Under the pieces are notes generated by a model, which saw nothing but the letters and a program-made list of their open reading frames with translations, did not search any database and was not told where the DNA came from. DNA of 16,540 bases from Methylothermaceae bacterium (GTDB lineage: Bacteria > Pseudomonadota > Gammaproteobacteria > Methylococcales > Methylothermaceae). How positions within the stretch are numbered: position 1 is the first letter of the stretch; every line of letters begins with the position of its first letter. The stretch is from positions 1 to 16,540 of the forward strand of contig JALVSV010000190.1 of the NCBI GenBank assembly GCA_027024125.1, in the 5' to 3' direction. The translations under genes were made by a program, and so were the position numbers. Shown here piece by piece: positions 7,399 through 14,549 of this stretch.

Positions 7399-8283
7399 AT
7401 GGAATATTCAAACGAGGGATTTTCCCAGCTTCATATCGATGTGGCCAGATTTGCCACCGATGATTTCAATCCTTTCCACGATGGAAGAAAATGGTGCAGG
7501 ATACGTGGCAATCCCTTCGATGGTCCCATCGTTCTGGGATTTCAGACCGCCACATGGTTGGCTGAGAAAGTCGGCCACTTTCGTCGTCAACACGATGATC
7601 CTCAGTGGCTGGAGGAAATGCCATTCCTCAATTATCAGATGAATTTTGCTTCGGCACTCAAACCAGGCCAGATGTTTGCCCTGACCATCAAACAGTCTCG
7701 TCTCGATTCCTCCAGGGGCCTTCTGAGTAACCGTGTCCTGGTAAAAAGCAGCACGGGCATGGTGTTGATGGGGCATCACTCCCGTTCCTGTGCTTCACAA
7801 GTGAAAATCGAGCCCGAAAGATTGAATTTACCGGAGTTGGGCAATTGTGAGGACCGCAGCGCAATCAACGGGAACTGGTTCCTGAAGCGCAAATTCATGA
7901 TGACTGCCAACGCCAAGAATTTTCTCTTCGCATCCAAGGTAGAGCCTGCGGACTATTTCGATGAACTGGAAAACCGGGTCTGTTTCCCCGCCATGTTTCC
8001 GGTGAGTTATATTTCCTGCGCACTGCTGGAGCGGGCGCAGGGGTTCGGATACGATTTTGAGGCGCAACCCATGGTGTACAGCAGACATGAGGTGAGCCTG
8101 GACCTGAGAGTCGCCGAGCAGATTCACAGCAACGACCGCCTGCATATTCTGGTCGCTCCCGAGGAAGAGTCGGAAAGCGTGCATCGCTTTTACTGCCTGG
8201 GGCTGATTGACAATACCGTGCTGTTTTCCGCGTTGATTTCCCTGGTGCCTCTGGCGCACATCGTCAAGGCATTGCGCCGCTGA
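7399..8283 (+). CDS. MaoC-like double-hotdog protein of unknown function
   Basis: 294 residues from ATG 7399, which has GGAGG 8 nt upstream (7386-7390). Earlier in-frame ATGs at 7357, 7369 and 7381 lack this. The first half looks like an (R)-specific enoyl-CoA hydratase/MaoC hotdog: ARFATDDFNPFH keeps the hydratase-2 signature Asp22, Asn24, His27, followed by FDGPIVLGFQ, the usual loop before the central helix. The second half has a helix-like VSYISCALLERAQGFGYD and strand-rich sequence consistent with a second hotdog without the catalytic motif. Its substrate is unknown: candidates are an enoyl- or hydroxyacyl-thioester. No fatty-acid or PHA genes are nearby. It is divergent from prs and lies 58 nt upstream of gltX. 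Confidence 0.65.
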   Translation: MEYSNEGFSQLHIDVARFATDDFNPFHDGRKWCRIRGNPFDGPIVLGFQTATWLAEKVGHFRRQHDDPQWLEEMPFLNYQMNFASALKPGQMFALTIKQSRLDSSRGLLSNRVLVKSSTGMVLMGHHSRSCASQVKIEPERLNLPELGNCEDRSAINGNWFLKRKFMMTANAKNFLFASKVEPADYFDELENRVCFPAMFPVSYISCALLERAQGFGYDFEAQPMVYSRHEVSLDLRVAEQIHSNDRLHILVAPEEESESVHRFYCLGLIDNTVLFSALISLVPLAHIVKALRR

Positions 8284-8296
8284 GTGGCAGTAAGTC

Positions 8297-8305
8297 TGGT
8301 AAAAT
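8297..8305 (+). promoter_or_regulatory. Possible extended -10 promoter for gltX
   Basis: TGGTAAAAT at 8297-8305 fits the extended -10 pattern TGnTATAAT with one mismatch. No convincing -35 box sits 16-18 bases upstream, which extended -10 promoters do not need. It would give a leader of about 30 nt before gltX. Confidence 0.4.
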
Positions 8306-8341
8306 CCCCTGGTTTCTTCAGCAAAGGATGGACCAGCACCC

Positions 8342-9757
8342 ATGAGCGTACGTACCCGTTTCGCGCCCAGTCCCACCGGTTATCTGCATATTGGCGGTGC
8401 TCGCACCGCCCTGTTCAATTGGCTCTATGCCAGAAAACATGGTGGTCGCTTTATTCTTCGAATCGAAGACACTGACCGGGAGCGATCCACCACCGAGTCG
8501 GTCAATGTCATCCTTGAAGCCATGGTATGGTTGGGCCTTGATTATGACGAGGGCCCCATCTATCAAAGCGAGCGCTTTCCCCGTTATCGTGAGGTCATCC
8601 AGCAACTGCTCGATGAGGGCAAGGCCTATCATTGCTATTGCACCAAGGAAGAACTGGATGAGATGCGTCAGTCTCAAATGACGCGCAAGGAGAAACCCCG
8701 TTATGATGGCCGCTGTCGACACCGCCAGGAACCTCGGGAAGGTGTCAATCCAGTGGTTCGTTTCAAGAACCCCACCGATGGGACGGTGGTCGTCGAAGAT
8801 CTGGTTCGGGGCAGGGTGGTGTTCCAGAACCAGGAACTGGACGATCTGATCATTGCCCGTTCCGATGGGACACCGACCTACAATCTGACCGTGGTGGTCG
8901 ACGATCTCGATATGAAGATGACCCATGTCATCCGTGGCGACGATCATCTCAACAACACACCAAGGCAAATCAACATCATGCGTGCTTTGGGTGGGGAGCC
9001 TCCGGCATATGCACATGTTCCCATGATTCTTGGGGAGGATGGCGCCCGCCTGTCCAAACGCCACGGTGCGGTCAGCGTGCTTGAATACCGTGATCAGGGT
9101 TATCTGCCCGAAGCACTGCTCAATTACCTGGTGCGTCTGGGCTGGGCACACGGTGATCAGGAAGTGTTCACCATCGATGAGATGATCGAATGGTTCGACA
9201 TAAAGGACGTCAACAAGTCGGCTTCCACTTTCAACCCAGCCAAATTGTTGTGGCTCAACCATCATTACATCATGCACTCCGATCCCTTGCACGTTGCGCA
9301 TTACTTGCGTTGGCATCTCGGAGAACTGGGGGTCGATCCAGAAAATGGTGGTCCCGATCCGGTCGAAGTGGTGAAGGCACAGCGTGAACGCTGCAAGACA
9401 CTCAGGGAAATGGCAGAGAACAGTCTGTTCTTCTATCGTGACTTTGATCACTACGATGAAAAGGCAGCGAAGAAGAATCTCAAGCTGGCGGCGCTGGAAC
9501 CCCTCAGAAAGCTCTATCAGCAGTTTCAGGCCATCGAAACCTGGCAACCTGATGCTTTGCACCAGGTGGTGCAGGAAACCGCTGAGTCTTTGGATATGAA
9601 ACTGGGCAAGGTGGCCCAGCCTTTGCGAGTGGCATTGTCCGGTTGTGCGGTCTCACCGCCCATCGATGTGACATTGCATCTATTGGGCCGTGATAAAGTG
9701 CTGGAAAGGCTCGCTTTTGCCATTGAGTACATCGAAAAAAATTCAGATTCTCCCTAG
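8342..9757 (+). CDS. gltX: Glutamyl-tRNA synthetase
   Basis: Class I aminoacyl-tRNA synthetase that charges tRNA-Glu, 471 residues, normal length. It begins [19 protein letters not shown], with the HIGH-type motif at residues 16-19. The KMSKS-type loop is RLSKR at 236-240 in [17 protein letters not shown] zinc site is suggested by CYC followed by CRH in the inserted domain, like the C-x-C...C-x-H set in the E. coli enzyme. [28 protein letters not shown] and [10 protein letters not shown] are further family blocks. The tRNA-Glu gene it serves lies 130 bp downstream, and the -35 box of the tRNA promoter covers its stop codon. The Shine-Dalgarno (AAAGGA) is distant from the start. Confidence 0.97.
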   Translation: MSVRTRFAPSPTGYLHIGGARTALFNWLYARKHGGRFILRIEDTDRERSTTESVNVILEAMVWLGLDYDEGPIYQSERFPRYREVIQQLLDEGKAYHCYCTKEELDEMRQSQMTRKEKPRYDGRCRHRQEPREGVNPVVRFKNPTDGTVVVEDLVRGRVVFQNQELDDLIIARSDGTPTYNLTVVVDDLDMKMTHVIRGDDHLNNTPRQINIMRALGGEPPAYAHVPMILGEDGARLSKRHGAVSVLEYRDQGYLPEALLNYLVRLGWAHGDQEVFTIDEMIEWFDIKDVNKSASTFNPAKLLWLNHHYIMHSDPLHVAHYLRWHLGELGVDPENGGPDPVEVVKAQRERCKTLREMAENSLFFYRDFDHYDEKAAKKNLKLAALEPLRKLYQQFQAIETWQPDALHQVVQETAESLDMKLGKVAQPLRVALSGCAVSPPIDVTLHLLGRDKVLERLAFAIEYIEKNSDSP

Positions 9758-9783
9758 ACAAGCCCATTATCGAACCCTATAAT
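9755..9783 (+). promoter_or_regulatory. Promoter of the tRNA-Ala/tRNA-Glu unit
   Basis: TAGACA (9755-9760) and TATAAT (9778-9783) are separated by exactly 17 bases, one mismatch from consensus. The first three bases of the -35 box are the TAG stop codon of gltX. Transcription would start around 9790, just before the first tRNA. Confidence 0.8.
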
Positions 9784-9798
9784 AACTGCTTCTTTTGA

Positions 9799-9874
<76 letters not shown>

Positions 9875-9887
9875 AGAGATACAATCT

Positions 9888-9964
9888 GTCCCCATCGTCT
9901 AGTCGGCCTAGGACACAGCCCTTTCAAGGCTGCGACACGGGTTCGAATCCCGTTGGGGACGCCA
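9888..9964 (+). tRNA. tRNA-Glu (anticodon TTC)
   Basis: 77 nt including encoded CCA. Acceptor GTCCCCA pairs with TGGGGAC; anticodon stem CAGCC/GGCTG with loop CTTTCAA giving TTC; T arm ACGGG TTCGAAT CCCGT. It lies 13 nt after tRNA-Ala and is the substrate of the GltX encoded just upstream. tRNA-Glu also feeds haem synthesis through glutamyl-tRNA reductase. Confidence 0.97.
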
Positions 9965-9971
9965 TAATATC

Positions 9972-10003
9972 AGAAAGGCCCGCGTAAGCGGGCCTTTCTT
10001 TTG
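9972..10003 (+). terminator. Rho-independent terminator of the tRNA unit
   Basis: A 12-bp perfect stem, AGAAAGGCCCGC (9972-9983) with GCGGGCCTTTCT (9988-9999), GTAA loop, then a short T run. It begins 7 nt after tRNA-Glu. Confidence 0.9.
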
Positions 10004-10017
10004 CTCAAGTGACCAAA

Positions 10018-10046
10018 GCAATGAGAATCCGCCGGGTTCTCATTGC
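10018..10046. repeat. Perfect inverted repeat, possible second terminator or small-RNA hairpin
   Basis: GCAATGAGAA (10018-10027) pairs perfectly with TTCTCATTGC (10037-10046). The stem can continue inward with T-G, C-G and C-G to a three-base loop, 13 bp in all. It is only 15 nt after the preceding terminator and is not followed by a clear T run on either strand, so a simple terminator role is not obvious. Confidence 0.7.
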
Positions 10047-10288
10047 CTTTGCGCAGCTTCCCTGCTGCCGACACCCGCGGACAGAACCACTAGCAATAGG
10101 GCAGAATGGATTGATTGAAGAAACAGGTGGTCTACTTCGACTTGAATAGATGACAGGACCCTGAGAAATACGCGATCTTTCTTTGCAGGGAGTGGCCAAA
10201 CTATATTGATAGCCTGTTGCAGGATTGTCGTTTATGGCTTTGGCCAAAAAAAGAACCAATCACTGGCCTTTTTACAAAGGATGGCCAT

Positions 10289-10303
10289 GTGATAAGTTAT
10301 CAC
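10289..10303. repeat. 15-bp palindrome GTGATAA-G-TTATCAC
   Basis: Seven-base arms around a single central G form a perfect dyad, the shape of an operator site. It lies just downstream of the tRNA-Leu terminator and no nearby gene start explains it, so a regulatory role is only a possibility. Confidence 0.35.
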
Positions 10304-10318
10304 CACCGGATATCAGAG

Positions 10319-10356
10319 AAAAAACAAAAGGCTTGCAGCTCCTGCTGCAAGCCTTT
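10319..10356 (-). terminator. Terminator of tRNA-Leu
   Basis: AAAGGCTTGCAG (10327-10338) pairs with CTGCAAGCCTTT (10345-10356), loop of six. Read on the minus strand the hairpin is followed by TTTTGTTTTTT, a good U tract. It ends about 15 nt beyond the tRNA-Leu 3' end. Confidence 0.88.
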
Positions 10357-10371
10357 CACATGTGCCTGATC

Positions 10372-10458
10372 TGGTGCCGAGGGGGAGACTCGAACTCCCA
10401 CGGTGTTGCCACCACCAGATTTTGAGTCTGGCGCGTCTACCAGTTTCGCCACCTCGGC
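10372..10458 (-). tRNA. tRNA-Leu (anticodon CAA)
   Basis: 87 nt including encoded CCA, with the long variable arm of leucine tRNAs (stem GGTG/CACC). Acceptor GCCGAGG pairs with CCTCGGC, discriminator A73. Anticodon stem CCAGA/TCTGG encloses loop CTCAAAA, anticodon CAA, reading UUG. T arm GGGAG TTCGAGT CTCCC. It is transcribed alone, divergent from queA. Confidence 0.97.
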
Positions 10459-10472
10459 CAAACGAGTGGTGA

Positions 10473-10501
10473 ATTATACCGGATCGAAGGTCTCCTTAAA
10501 A
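10473..10501 (-). promoter_or_regulatory. Promoter of tRNA-Leu
   Basis: On the minus strand a perfect TATAAT (10478-10473) lies 14 nt before the tRNA 5' end. The -35 region 17 bases upstream is TTTTAA (10501-10496), a weak match. It sits in the leader of queA on the opposite strand. Confidence 0.6.
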
Positions 10502-10502
10502 G

Positions 10503-11528
10503 ATGCGTACCAGTGATTTTCATTATGAACTCCCCAAGGAATTGATCGCCAGCCATCCCCTGCCTGAGCGGGCAGCCAGCCGCCTGCTTGTGATGGGGCC
10601 AACCGGAATGCTCGAGGACCGTAAATTTTACGATCTCATTTCCTTGCTACGTCCCGGAGACCTGTTGGTATTCAACGATACCAAGGTCATTCCGGCCCGT
10701 ATGTATGGGCATAAGGAAACCGGTGGCAAAGTGGAGGTTCTGGTTGAGCGGTTGCTGAAGGATGATCTGGTTCTGGCTCATGTGCGAGCCAGTAAAAGCC
10801 CTAAACCGGGAGCGGTCATCGTTTTGGAACGGGGATATTCCTGTCTGGTTGAGGGGCGTCAGGGCGATTTGTATGTTTTGCGATTTTCCGGAGAAAGGAT
10901 TTTGGATGTTCTCGAGCAAGTGGGGCATATGCCCCTGCCTCCTTACATTGATCGATCCGATACCAAGGTGGATCGAGAGCGCTATCAAACCGTCTATGCG
11001 CAAAAACCAGGGGCGGTGGCGGCTCCTACAGCAGGTCTTCATTTTGATGATCTCATATTGTCGAGAATCAGAGAACTCAATGTAGAGACGGCGTTTGTGA
11101 CGCTGCATGTGGGTGCCGGGACATTCCAGCCCTTGAGGGTGGAGGATCCGGGAGAACACCGGATGCATAGCGAATGGTTCGAGGTGACCGAATCCACTGT
11201 GGAGGCCGTGGAAAGAACCAGGAGGCGGGGAGGGCGGATTGTCGCTGTCGGGACCACTGCCGTCCGGTCATTGGAATCGGCTGTCAGGAATGGGCGGCTC
11301 ACGGTCTGTCGCGGCGAAACGGATCTTTTCATTCGCCCTGGTTTTCGGTTTCAGTGTGTCGATGCCCTCGTTACCAATTTTCACCTGCCGACATCGACGT
11401 TGTTGATGCTTGTATGCGCCTTTGCCGGTTACGAACCTGTGATGACGGCCTATCGCCATGCGGTGAGGGAAAAATATCGTTTTTTCAGTTATGGAGATGC
11501 CATGTTTCTCCATAGGGCGGAACGATGA
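10503..11528 (+). CDS. queA: S-adenosylmethionine:tRNA ribosyltransferase-isomerase
   Basis: Transfers and isomerises the ribosyl part of S-adenosylmethionine onto preQ1 in tRNA, giving epoxyqueuosine at the wobble position of GUN-anticodon tRNAs. 341 residues, normal length. Family blocks: [25 protein letters not shown] at the start, [89 protein letters not shown] and [14 protein letters not shown]. All are intact. The Shine-Dalgarno is weak (GAAGG, 12 nt upstream). The usual neighbour tgt is not present downstream: the next gene is on the opposite strand, so queA stands alone here. Confidence 0.97.
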   Translation: MRTSDFHYELPKELIASHPLPERAASRLLVMGPTGMLEDRKFYDLISLLRPGDLLVFNDTKVIPARMYGHKETGGKVEVLVERLLKDDLVLAHVRASKSPKPGAVIVLERGYSCLVEGRQGDLYVLRFSGERILDVLEQVGHMPLPPYIDRSDTKVDRERYQTVYAQKPGAVAAPTAGLHFDDLILSRIRELNVETAFVTLHVGAGTFQPLRVEDPGEHRMHSEWFEVTESTVEAVERTRRRGGRIVAVGTTAVRSLESAVRNGRLTVCRGETDLFIRPGFRFQCVDALVTNFHLPTSTLLMLVCAFAGYEPVMTAYRHAVREKYRFFSYGDAMFLHRAER

Positions 11529-11931
11529 AAAAAGACCGGCGCTCGGATACAGGGTTCCGTTATCTATTCAGGCCGGGGCAGGTGATCTGCTTCGAAAAAC
11601 GCCGTGAATACATCCCTGTAGGCTCCACGCCGGCCTCCCTGCCGGCGAGGCTTTCGAATTAGACCACCTGCCCCTTCAATCAATCCTTTACGTGTTTGAA
11701 TGACGTGGTCCTGCGCTTGGATAAGGCGTGGTTGACAGTCTTAGCTACATCCAACTTGAGAGGAGGAGTAACCGATCGGTACTGAGCGCCGGCGAACAGG
11801 TTGAAGAGGTTATGCGAAAACAGGTTAAGCAATGCATATGCCAATATAAAAAGTTTCTTTGAACCAATAAGATAGGGTCTGGATGGAATGGGGGAGATCT
11901 TTTCCTGTCCCTTGTCGATCTGGGAAATTGC
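11529..11931. other. Gene-poor stretch between queA and the ABC transporter operon
   Basis: About 400 bp between two convergent units. It contains the 100-bp palindromic element at 11575-11674. The remainder has no gene I can support. On the minus strand the reading frame of the ABC ATPase continues without a stop for 83 codons beyond its TGA, from 11931 down to a TGA at 11682-11680, including a hydrophobic segment (LFILAYALLNLF), which may be a relic or chance. No clear terminator for queA is visible apart from the hairpins of the palindromic element. Confidence 0.6.
11575..11674. repeat. 100-bp imperfect palindromic element with two nested hairpins
   Basis: Outer arms of 23 bp (11575-11597 and 11652-11674) match at 20 of 23 positions when one is reverse-complemented, from GGGGCAGGTG at the left edge to CACCTGCCCC at the right. 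Inside lie TACA-TCCC-TGTA (11609-11620) and the perfect 7-bp hairpin CGCCGGC/GCCGGCG (11628-11647). Together these would fold as a cruciform or cloverleaf. The size, sharp ends and intergenic position between convergent genes fit a dispersed REP/MITE-like intergenic repeat. Only one full copy is in this window. Confidence 0.75.
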
Positions 11932-12651
11932 TCACTCATGCGGCATTTGCCTCATATCCCTGTATGTGCTCTCCACGTAGTCGGTCTGTCGCTTTTCATG
12001 CGGAAGTGGGAGGCAGATTTCATGGGATACCCGGCTGGGAGAGGGGGTCAGGAACACGATCCGCTCCGCTAGCGCAATGGCCTCGCGCAGATCATGGGTG
12101 ACAAAAAGAATAGTATGAGGGCGATGCTTCCACAAACGTATGAGCAAGCGGCGCATCCTGTCTGCTGTGGCCGTATCCAGGGAAACGAAGGGTTCGTCCA
12201 TCAACAGCAAATGGGGCTCGAGTGCAAACGCCCTGGCCAGGGCGACGCGTCGGCTCATTCCCAGCGACAGCCTCTGTGGATAGGTGTGCTGAAAGGGGAC
12301 CAGTTCTGTCAGTTCCAGCAATTCGTCGATGACGGTGGTAGGAACCTGAGGGGGCAGGGCCAATTCCAGATTTTGTCTCACGGTACGCCAGGGTAGCAGG
12401 CGAGGCTCTTGAAACATGTATCCCAGCAACGGGGGTTCGGGAAGGTGAAAATTGATCCGGCCCTCGAACTGGGTATCCAGACCTGCGATGAGATTCAATA
12501 AGGTAGTCTTGCCACAGCCCGAGGGTCCTACCAGGCAGACGAATTCGTTTTGCCTCAAGGTCAGGCTGAGGCCTGAGATGGCCAGATGCGGCTTTGCATT
12601 GCCTTGGGCGGAAAAATGTTTGGAACGGATTTCTATCTCGATGTGGCTCAT
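11932..12651 (-). CDS. ABC transporter ATP-binding protein, NitT/TauT family
   Basis: Cytoplasmic ATPase powering an importer, 239 residues from ATG 12651. A longer open frame reaches 13071, but this start forms an ATGA overlap with the permease stop and begins at the family's normal N-terminus. Walker A is GPSGCGKTT (42-50), the Q-loop YMFQEPRLLPW, the signature LSLGMSRRVALARA, Walker B LLLMDEP with VSLD, and the H-loop FVTHDLREAI. The signature carries Leu in place of the first Gly of LSGGM. It is the last gene of the parA-SBP-permease-ATPase operon. The nearest known groups are TauB/SsuB/NrtD-like. The substrate must be inferred from the binding protein and is unknown. Confidence 0.93.
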   Translation of the reverse strand: MSHIEIEIRSKHFSAQGNAKPHLAISGLSLTLRQNEFVCLVGPSGCGKTTLLNLIAGLDTQFEGRINFHLPEPPLLGYMFQEPRLLPWRTVRQNLELALPPQVPTTVIDELLELTELVPFQHTYPQRLSLGMSRRVALARAFALEPHLLLMDEPFVSLDTATADRMRRLLIRLWKHRPHTILFVTHDLREAIALAERIVFLTPSPSRVSHEICLPLPHEKRQTDYVESTYRDMRQMPHE

Positions 12652-13385
12652 CGGCGCCAGCGGTTGGCATAGTGGTCCAGGGGTTGCAGTATCGTCCATT
12701 CCAGGATCTGGATGACGATGACAAATGCCAGCGTGTAGGCGAGAATGGCGGCGACATCGAACAGCTGAAAGAACAGATGCAGCTGATAGCCCATGCCATT
12801 GCTTTGTCCCAACAGTTCCACCACCAGGATGATCTTCCAGATCAGCGCCAACCCCGTGCGTGCGGCGGTCATGACGAAGGGATAGAGTTGGGGCCAGATG
12901 ACATGACGCAAGGTTTTCCAGCGACCGAAACGGTAGACCTGGGCCATTTCCAGCAATGATCTGTCGAGTTGCCTGGTCCCTTCGCGCAAAGCGACAGCGA
13001 CATTGGGGAGTTTGTTCACCACCACAGCTATGATGGCGGCGATTTCTGTCAGTCCGAACCAGACATAACACAGGATGATGGTGACCAGGGCCGGAATGTT
13101 GAGAAATACGGTCAACCAGGGATCAAGCCACTGATCCAGTCTGCGGTGCTGCCCCATCAGGATCCCCAATGCGCACCCCAGCAGCATCGCCAAAACGAAA
13201 CTGATCCCCAAGCGAGACAGCGTGATGCCGAGATGATAGGGGAGTTCGCCCGACTCGATTGCCTGTGCCAGCAGCAAGAAAACTTCGGATGGACCAGGTA
13301 GCAGGGGCGAATGAAACCACCAGGCAAGGACTTGCCATAGGAGTAGCAGGATGAGGAGCGAGGCTGGAGGGATCAGGCGTCGCAT
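12648..13385 (-). CDS. ABC transporter permease, NitT/TauT family
   Basis: Integral inner-membrane subunit, 245 residues. Hydrophobic segments are visible at the N-terminus (LLILLLLWQVLAWW), at FVLAMLLGCALGILMG, IPALVTIILCYVWFG, IAAIIAVVV, and near the C-terminus (ILAYTLAFVIVIQ). The cytoplasmic EAA loop that contacts the ATPase is EMAQVYRFGRWKTLRHVIWPQLYP. LLPGPSEVF near the N-terminus is typical of SsuC/TauC-like permeases. The start is uncertain: ATG 13385 or TTG 13394, neither with a well-spaced Shine-Dalgarno, and an upstream in-frame stop excludes longer forms. Its TGA overlaps the ATPase ATG. About 170 bp separate it from the binding-protein gene upstream. Confidence 0.93.
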   Translation of the reverse strand: MRRLIPPASLLILLLLWQVLAWWFHSPLLPGPSEVFLLLAQAIESGELPYHLGITLSRLGISFVLAMLLGCALGILMGQHRRLDQWLDPWLTVFLNIPALVTIILCYVWFGLTEIAAIIAVVVNKLPNVAVALREGTRQLDRSLLEMAQVYRFGRWKTLRHVIWPQLYPFVMTAARTGLALIWKIILVVELLGQSNGMGYQLHLFFQLFDVAAILAYTLAFVIVIQILEWTILQPLDHYANRWRR

Positions 13386-13555
13386 TCCACCCAATGACGA
13401 CTACAGATGTCTGTGACTTCACCAAGCACGTTTGTTTTCCTGCAGAAACAGGTTGCAGGCCCATCCATCCGGCGAAGACAGGAATACAGGGACCGTGGCG
13501 TCAGCCTGATAAACATCCTACCGGCCTCATTGGTGGGGTGAGAAGGATCATACTT
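13386..13555 (-). other. Spacer inside the ABC transporter operon
   Basis: 170 bp between the binding-protein stop and the permease start, long for an otherwise tightly packed operon. It contains a small stem, CCTGCA (13439-13444) with TGCAGG (13454-13459), and a stretch with TCCCTGTA on the minus strand that is also found in the 11575-11674 element. I see no TPP, cobalamin or SAM riboswitch consensus and no open frame worth calling. Confidence 0.5.
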
Positions 13556-14545
13556 TCAACGCGGTAAGACGAAATCCATCCAGAACGTTCCCCGGGGTAG
13601 GGTATCCGCTTTGCCAGTCAGCGTTTCCCCTGCCTCTTGGTGCAGCAGGGAATATAGTGTTTCCGCTGCTTTGATTTCCGCGCTGCCCCAGCTGCGAATT
13701 CTCCCTTCGCAATAACGCAGACGCAATGTGTCTTGGACTTTGGGATCATTACTGCCGGTCATGGGGGCAATATATTTCCATACTCTCCTATCCGAGCAGA
13801 TTGCATCCTTGGCGCCATAGGCAGCCCGCATGAAGGCTGAGAGGGTGTCTTTGCGGTCGCTGGCCCACCGTTCTCGAAAGACATAGCTCAAGGTGGGGAT
13901 GGGAGGATGGATACCGAGTTCCTGCAGTAGGTCACCCCCATTGAGGACCTGTCTGTATCCCTGTGCCTCCAGACGGGCGGCATAGTGCCAGTAGTTGAGT
14001 AGGGCATCCAGACGGCCCTGGATCAACTGCTGGTTGAGGAGGGGAGGGGCACCAAAGACAGGTGTGGCATCCTTTTCCAGGTCGAATTTGAATTTCTTTC
14101 TTGCCAAAGCTTTGAGCAACAACCAGTTTTCGTATAGCGGGCTTCCTGCGACACCGATACGTTTGCCTTGCAGCTGCCCGATCGTCTGGATGGGCGATCC
14201 GGCCGGAACGATCAAGGCTCCGTGAGTGAGGGAGTAAGGGACTGCTGTAAAGTCGAGGCCCTCGCTGCGCTGCCTGGCCACCCAAAGCCAGTTGGTGACT
14301 ATGACGTCAACCGAACTCCCCTGTAAGGCAATGCGTCCTGCCTGGGGATTGGCCAGGGTGCGGATCTCAAGCGAGAAACCCTGGCGGCGGTCGAGCCCTT
14401 CGCGTTCGATGACGGTCAGCTCCCAGTTCAGGGTACCGTAGGCCAGGGCGCCCACAATCAGGGAGCGCGGGCCTGCCTGCAGCAGGGCTGGGAAAAGCAT
14501 GGCCGCTAGCAGCGAGACGCTGAAATATCGTAGCGATCTGCTCAT
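13556..14545 (-). CDS. Periplasmic substrate-binding protein of a NitT/TauT-type ABC importer
   Basis: 329 residues. A Sec signal peptide (RSLRYFSVSLLAAMLFPALLQA) probably ends near residue 24, giving a soluble periplasmic protein. The mature part has the two-lobe type-2 fold wording of the TauA/SsuA/NMT1 group: YGTLNWEL, GSSVDVIVTNWLWVARQR, LIVPAGSPIQTIGQLQGKRIGVAG, GAPPLLNQQLIQGRLDALLNYWHYAARLEAQGY and LPRGTFWMD. The close set FGAPPLL...GRLDAVLNYWHYAA belongs, from memory, to a subfamily seen in methylotrophic and related bacteria whose ligand is not established, so I do not call it taurine, sulfonate, nitrate or thiamine precursor. It starts 4 nt after the parA stop with AGGGA 7 nt before the ATG, pointing to co-transcription with parA. 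Confidence 0.9.
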   Translation of the reverse strand: MSRSLRYFSVSLLAAMLFPALLQAGPRSLIVGALAYGTLNWELTVIEREGLDRRQGFSLEIRTLANPQAGRIALQGSSVDVIVTNWLWVARQRSEGLDFTAVPYSLTHGALIVPAGSPIQTIGQLQGKRIGVAGSPLYENWLLLKALARKKFKFDLEKDATPVFGAPPLLNQQLIQGRLDALLNYWHYAARLEAQGYRQVLNGGDLLQELGIHPPIPTLSYVFRERWASDRKDTLSAFMRAAYGAKDAICSDRRVWKYIAPMTGSNDPKVQDTLRLRYCEGRIRSWGSAEIKAAETLYSLLHQEAGETLTGKADTLPRGTFWMDFVLPR

Positions 14546-14549
14546 GGAC

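Larger units (their letters stand above)
9965..10371. other. Gene-free stretch between tRNA-Glu and tRNA-Leu
   Basis: About 400 bp without a supported gene. It holds the terminator of the tRNA-Ala/Glu unit, a long perfect hairpin (10018-10046), a short palindrome (10289-10303), three TGGCCA sites within about 100 bp, and the terminator of tRNA-Leu. Open frames here (minus 10005-10259 and plus 10225-10425) have no ribosome binding site or recognisable protein, and the second runs through the tRNA-Leu gene. Confidence 0.7.

Noticed and set aside
8318..9562. 414-codon minus-strand frame opposite gltX
   Set aside because: A shadow of gltX codon usage: it has no recognisable domain, and the plus strand encodes a complete GltX.
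10005..10259. Minus-strand open frame of 84 codons after the tRNA terminator
   Set aside because: No ribosome binding site, no recognisable protein, and it includes the perfect hairpin at 10018-10046.
11575..11674. Insertion sequence ends
   Set aside because: The arms enclose only about 54 bp of structured DNA with no room for a transposase, and no target-site duplication is evident.
12648..13071. Longer ABC ATPase start giving 379 residues
   Set aside because: The extra N-terminus is the permease gene read in another frame. ATG 12651 overlaps the permease stop as ATGA and gives the normal family length.
13386..13555. Riboswitch (TPP, cobalamin or SAM) in the transporter operon spacer
   Set aside because: None of the conserved core sequences of these riboswitches could be found on the minus strand.
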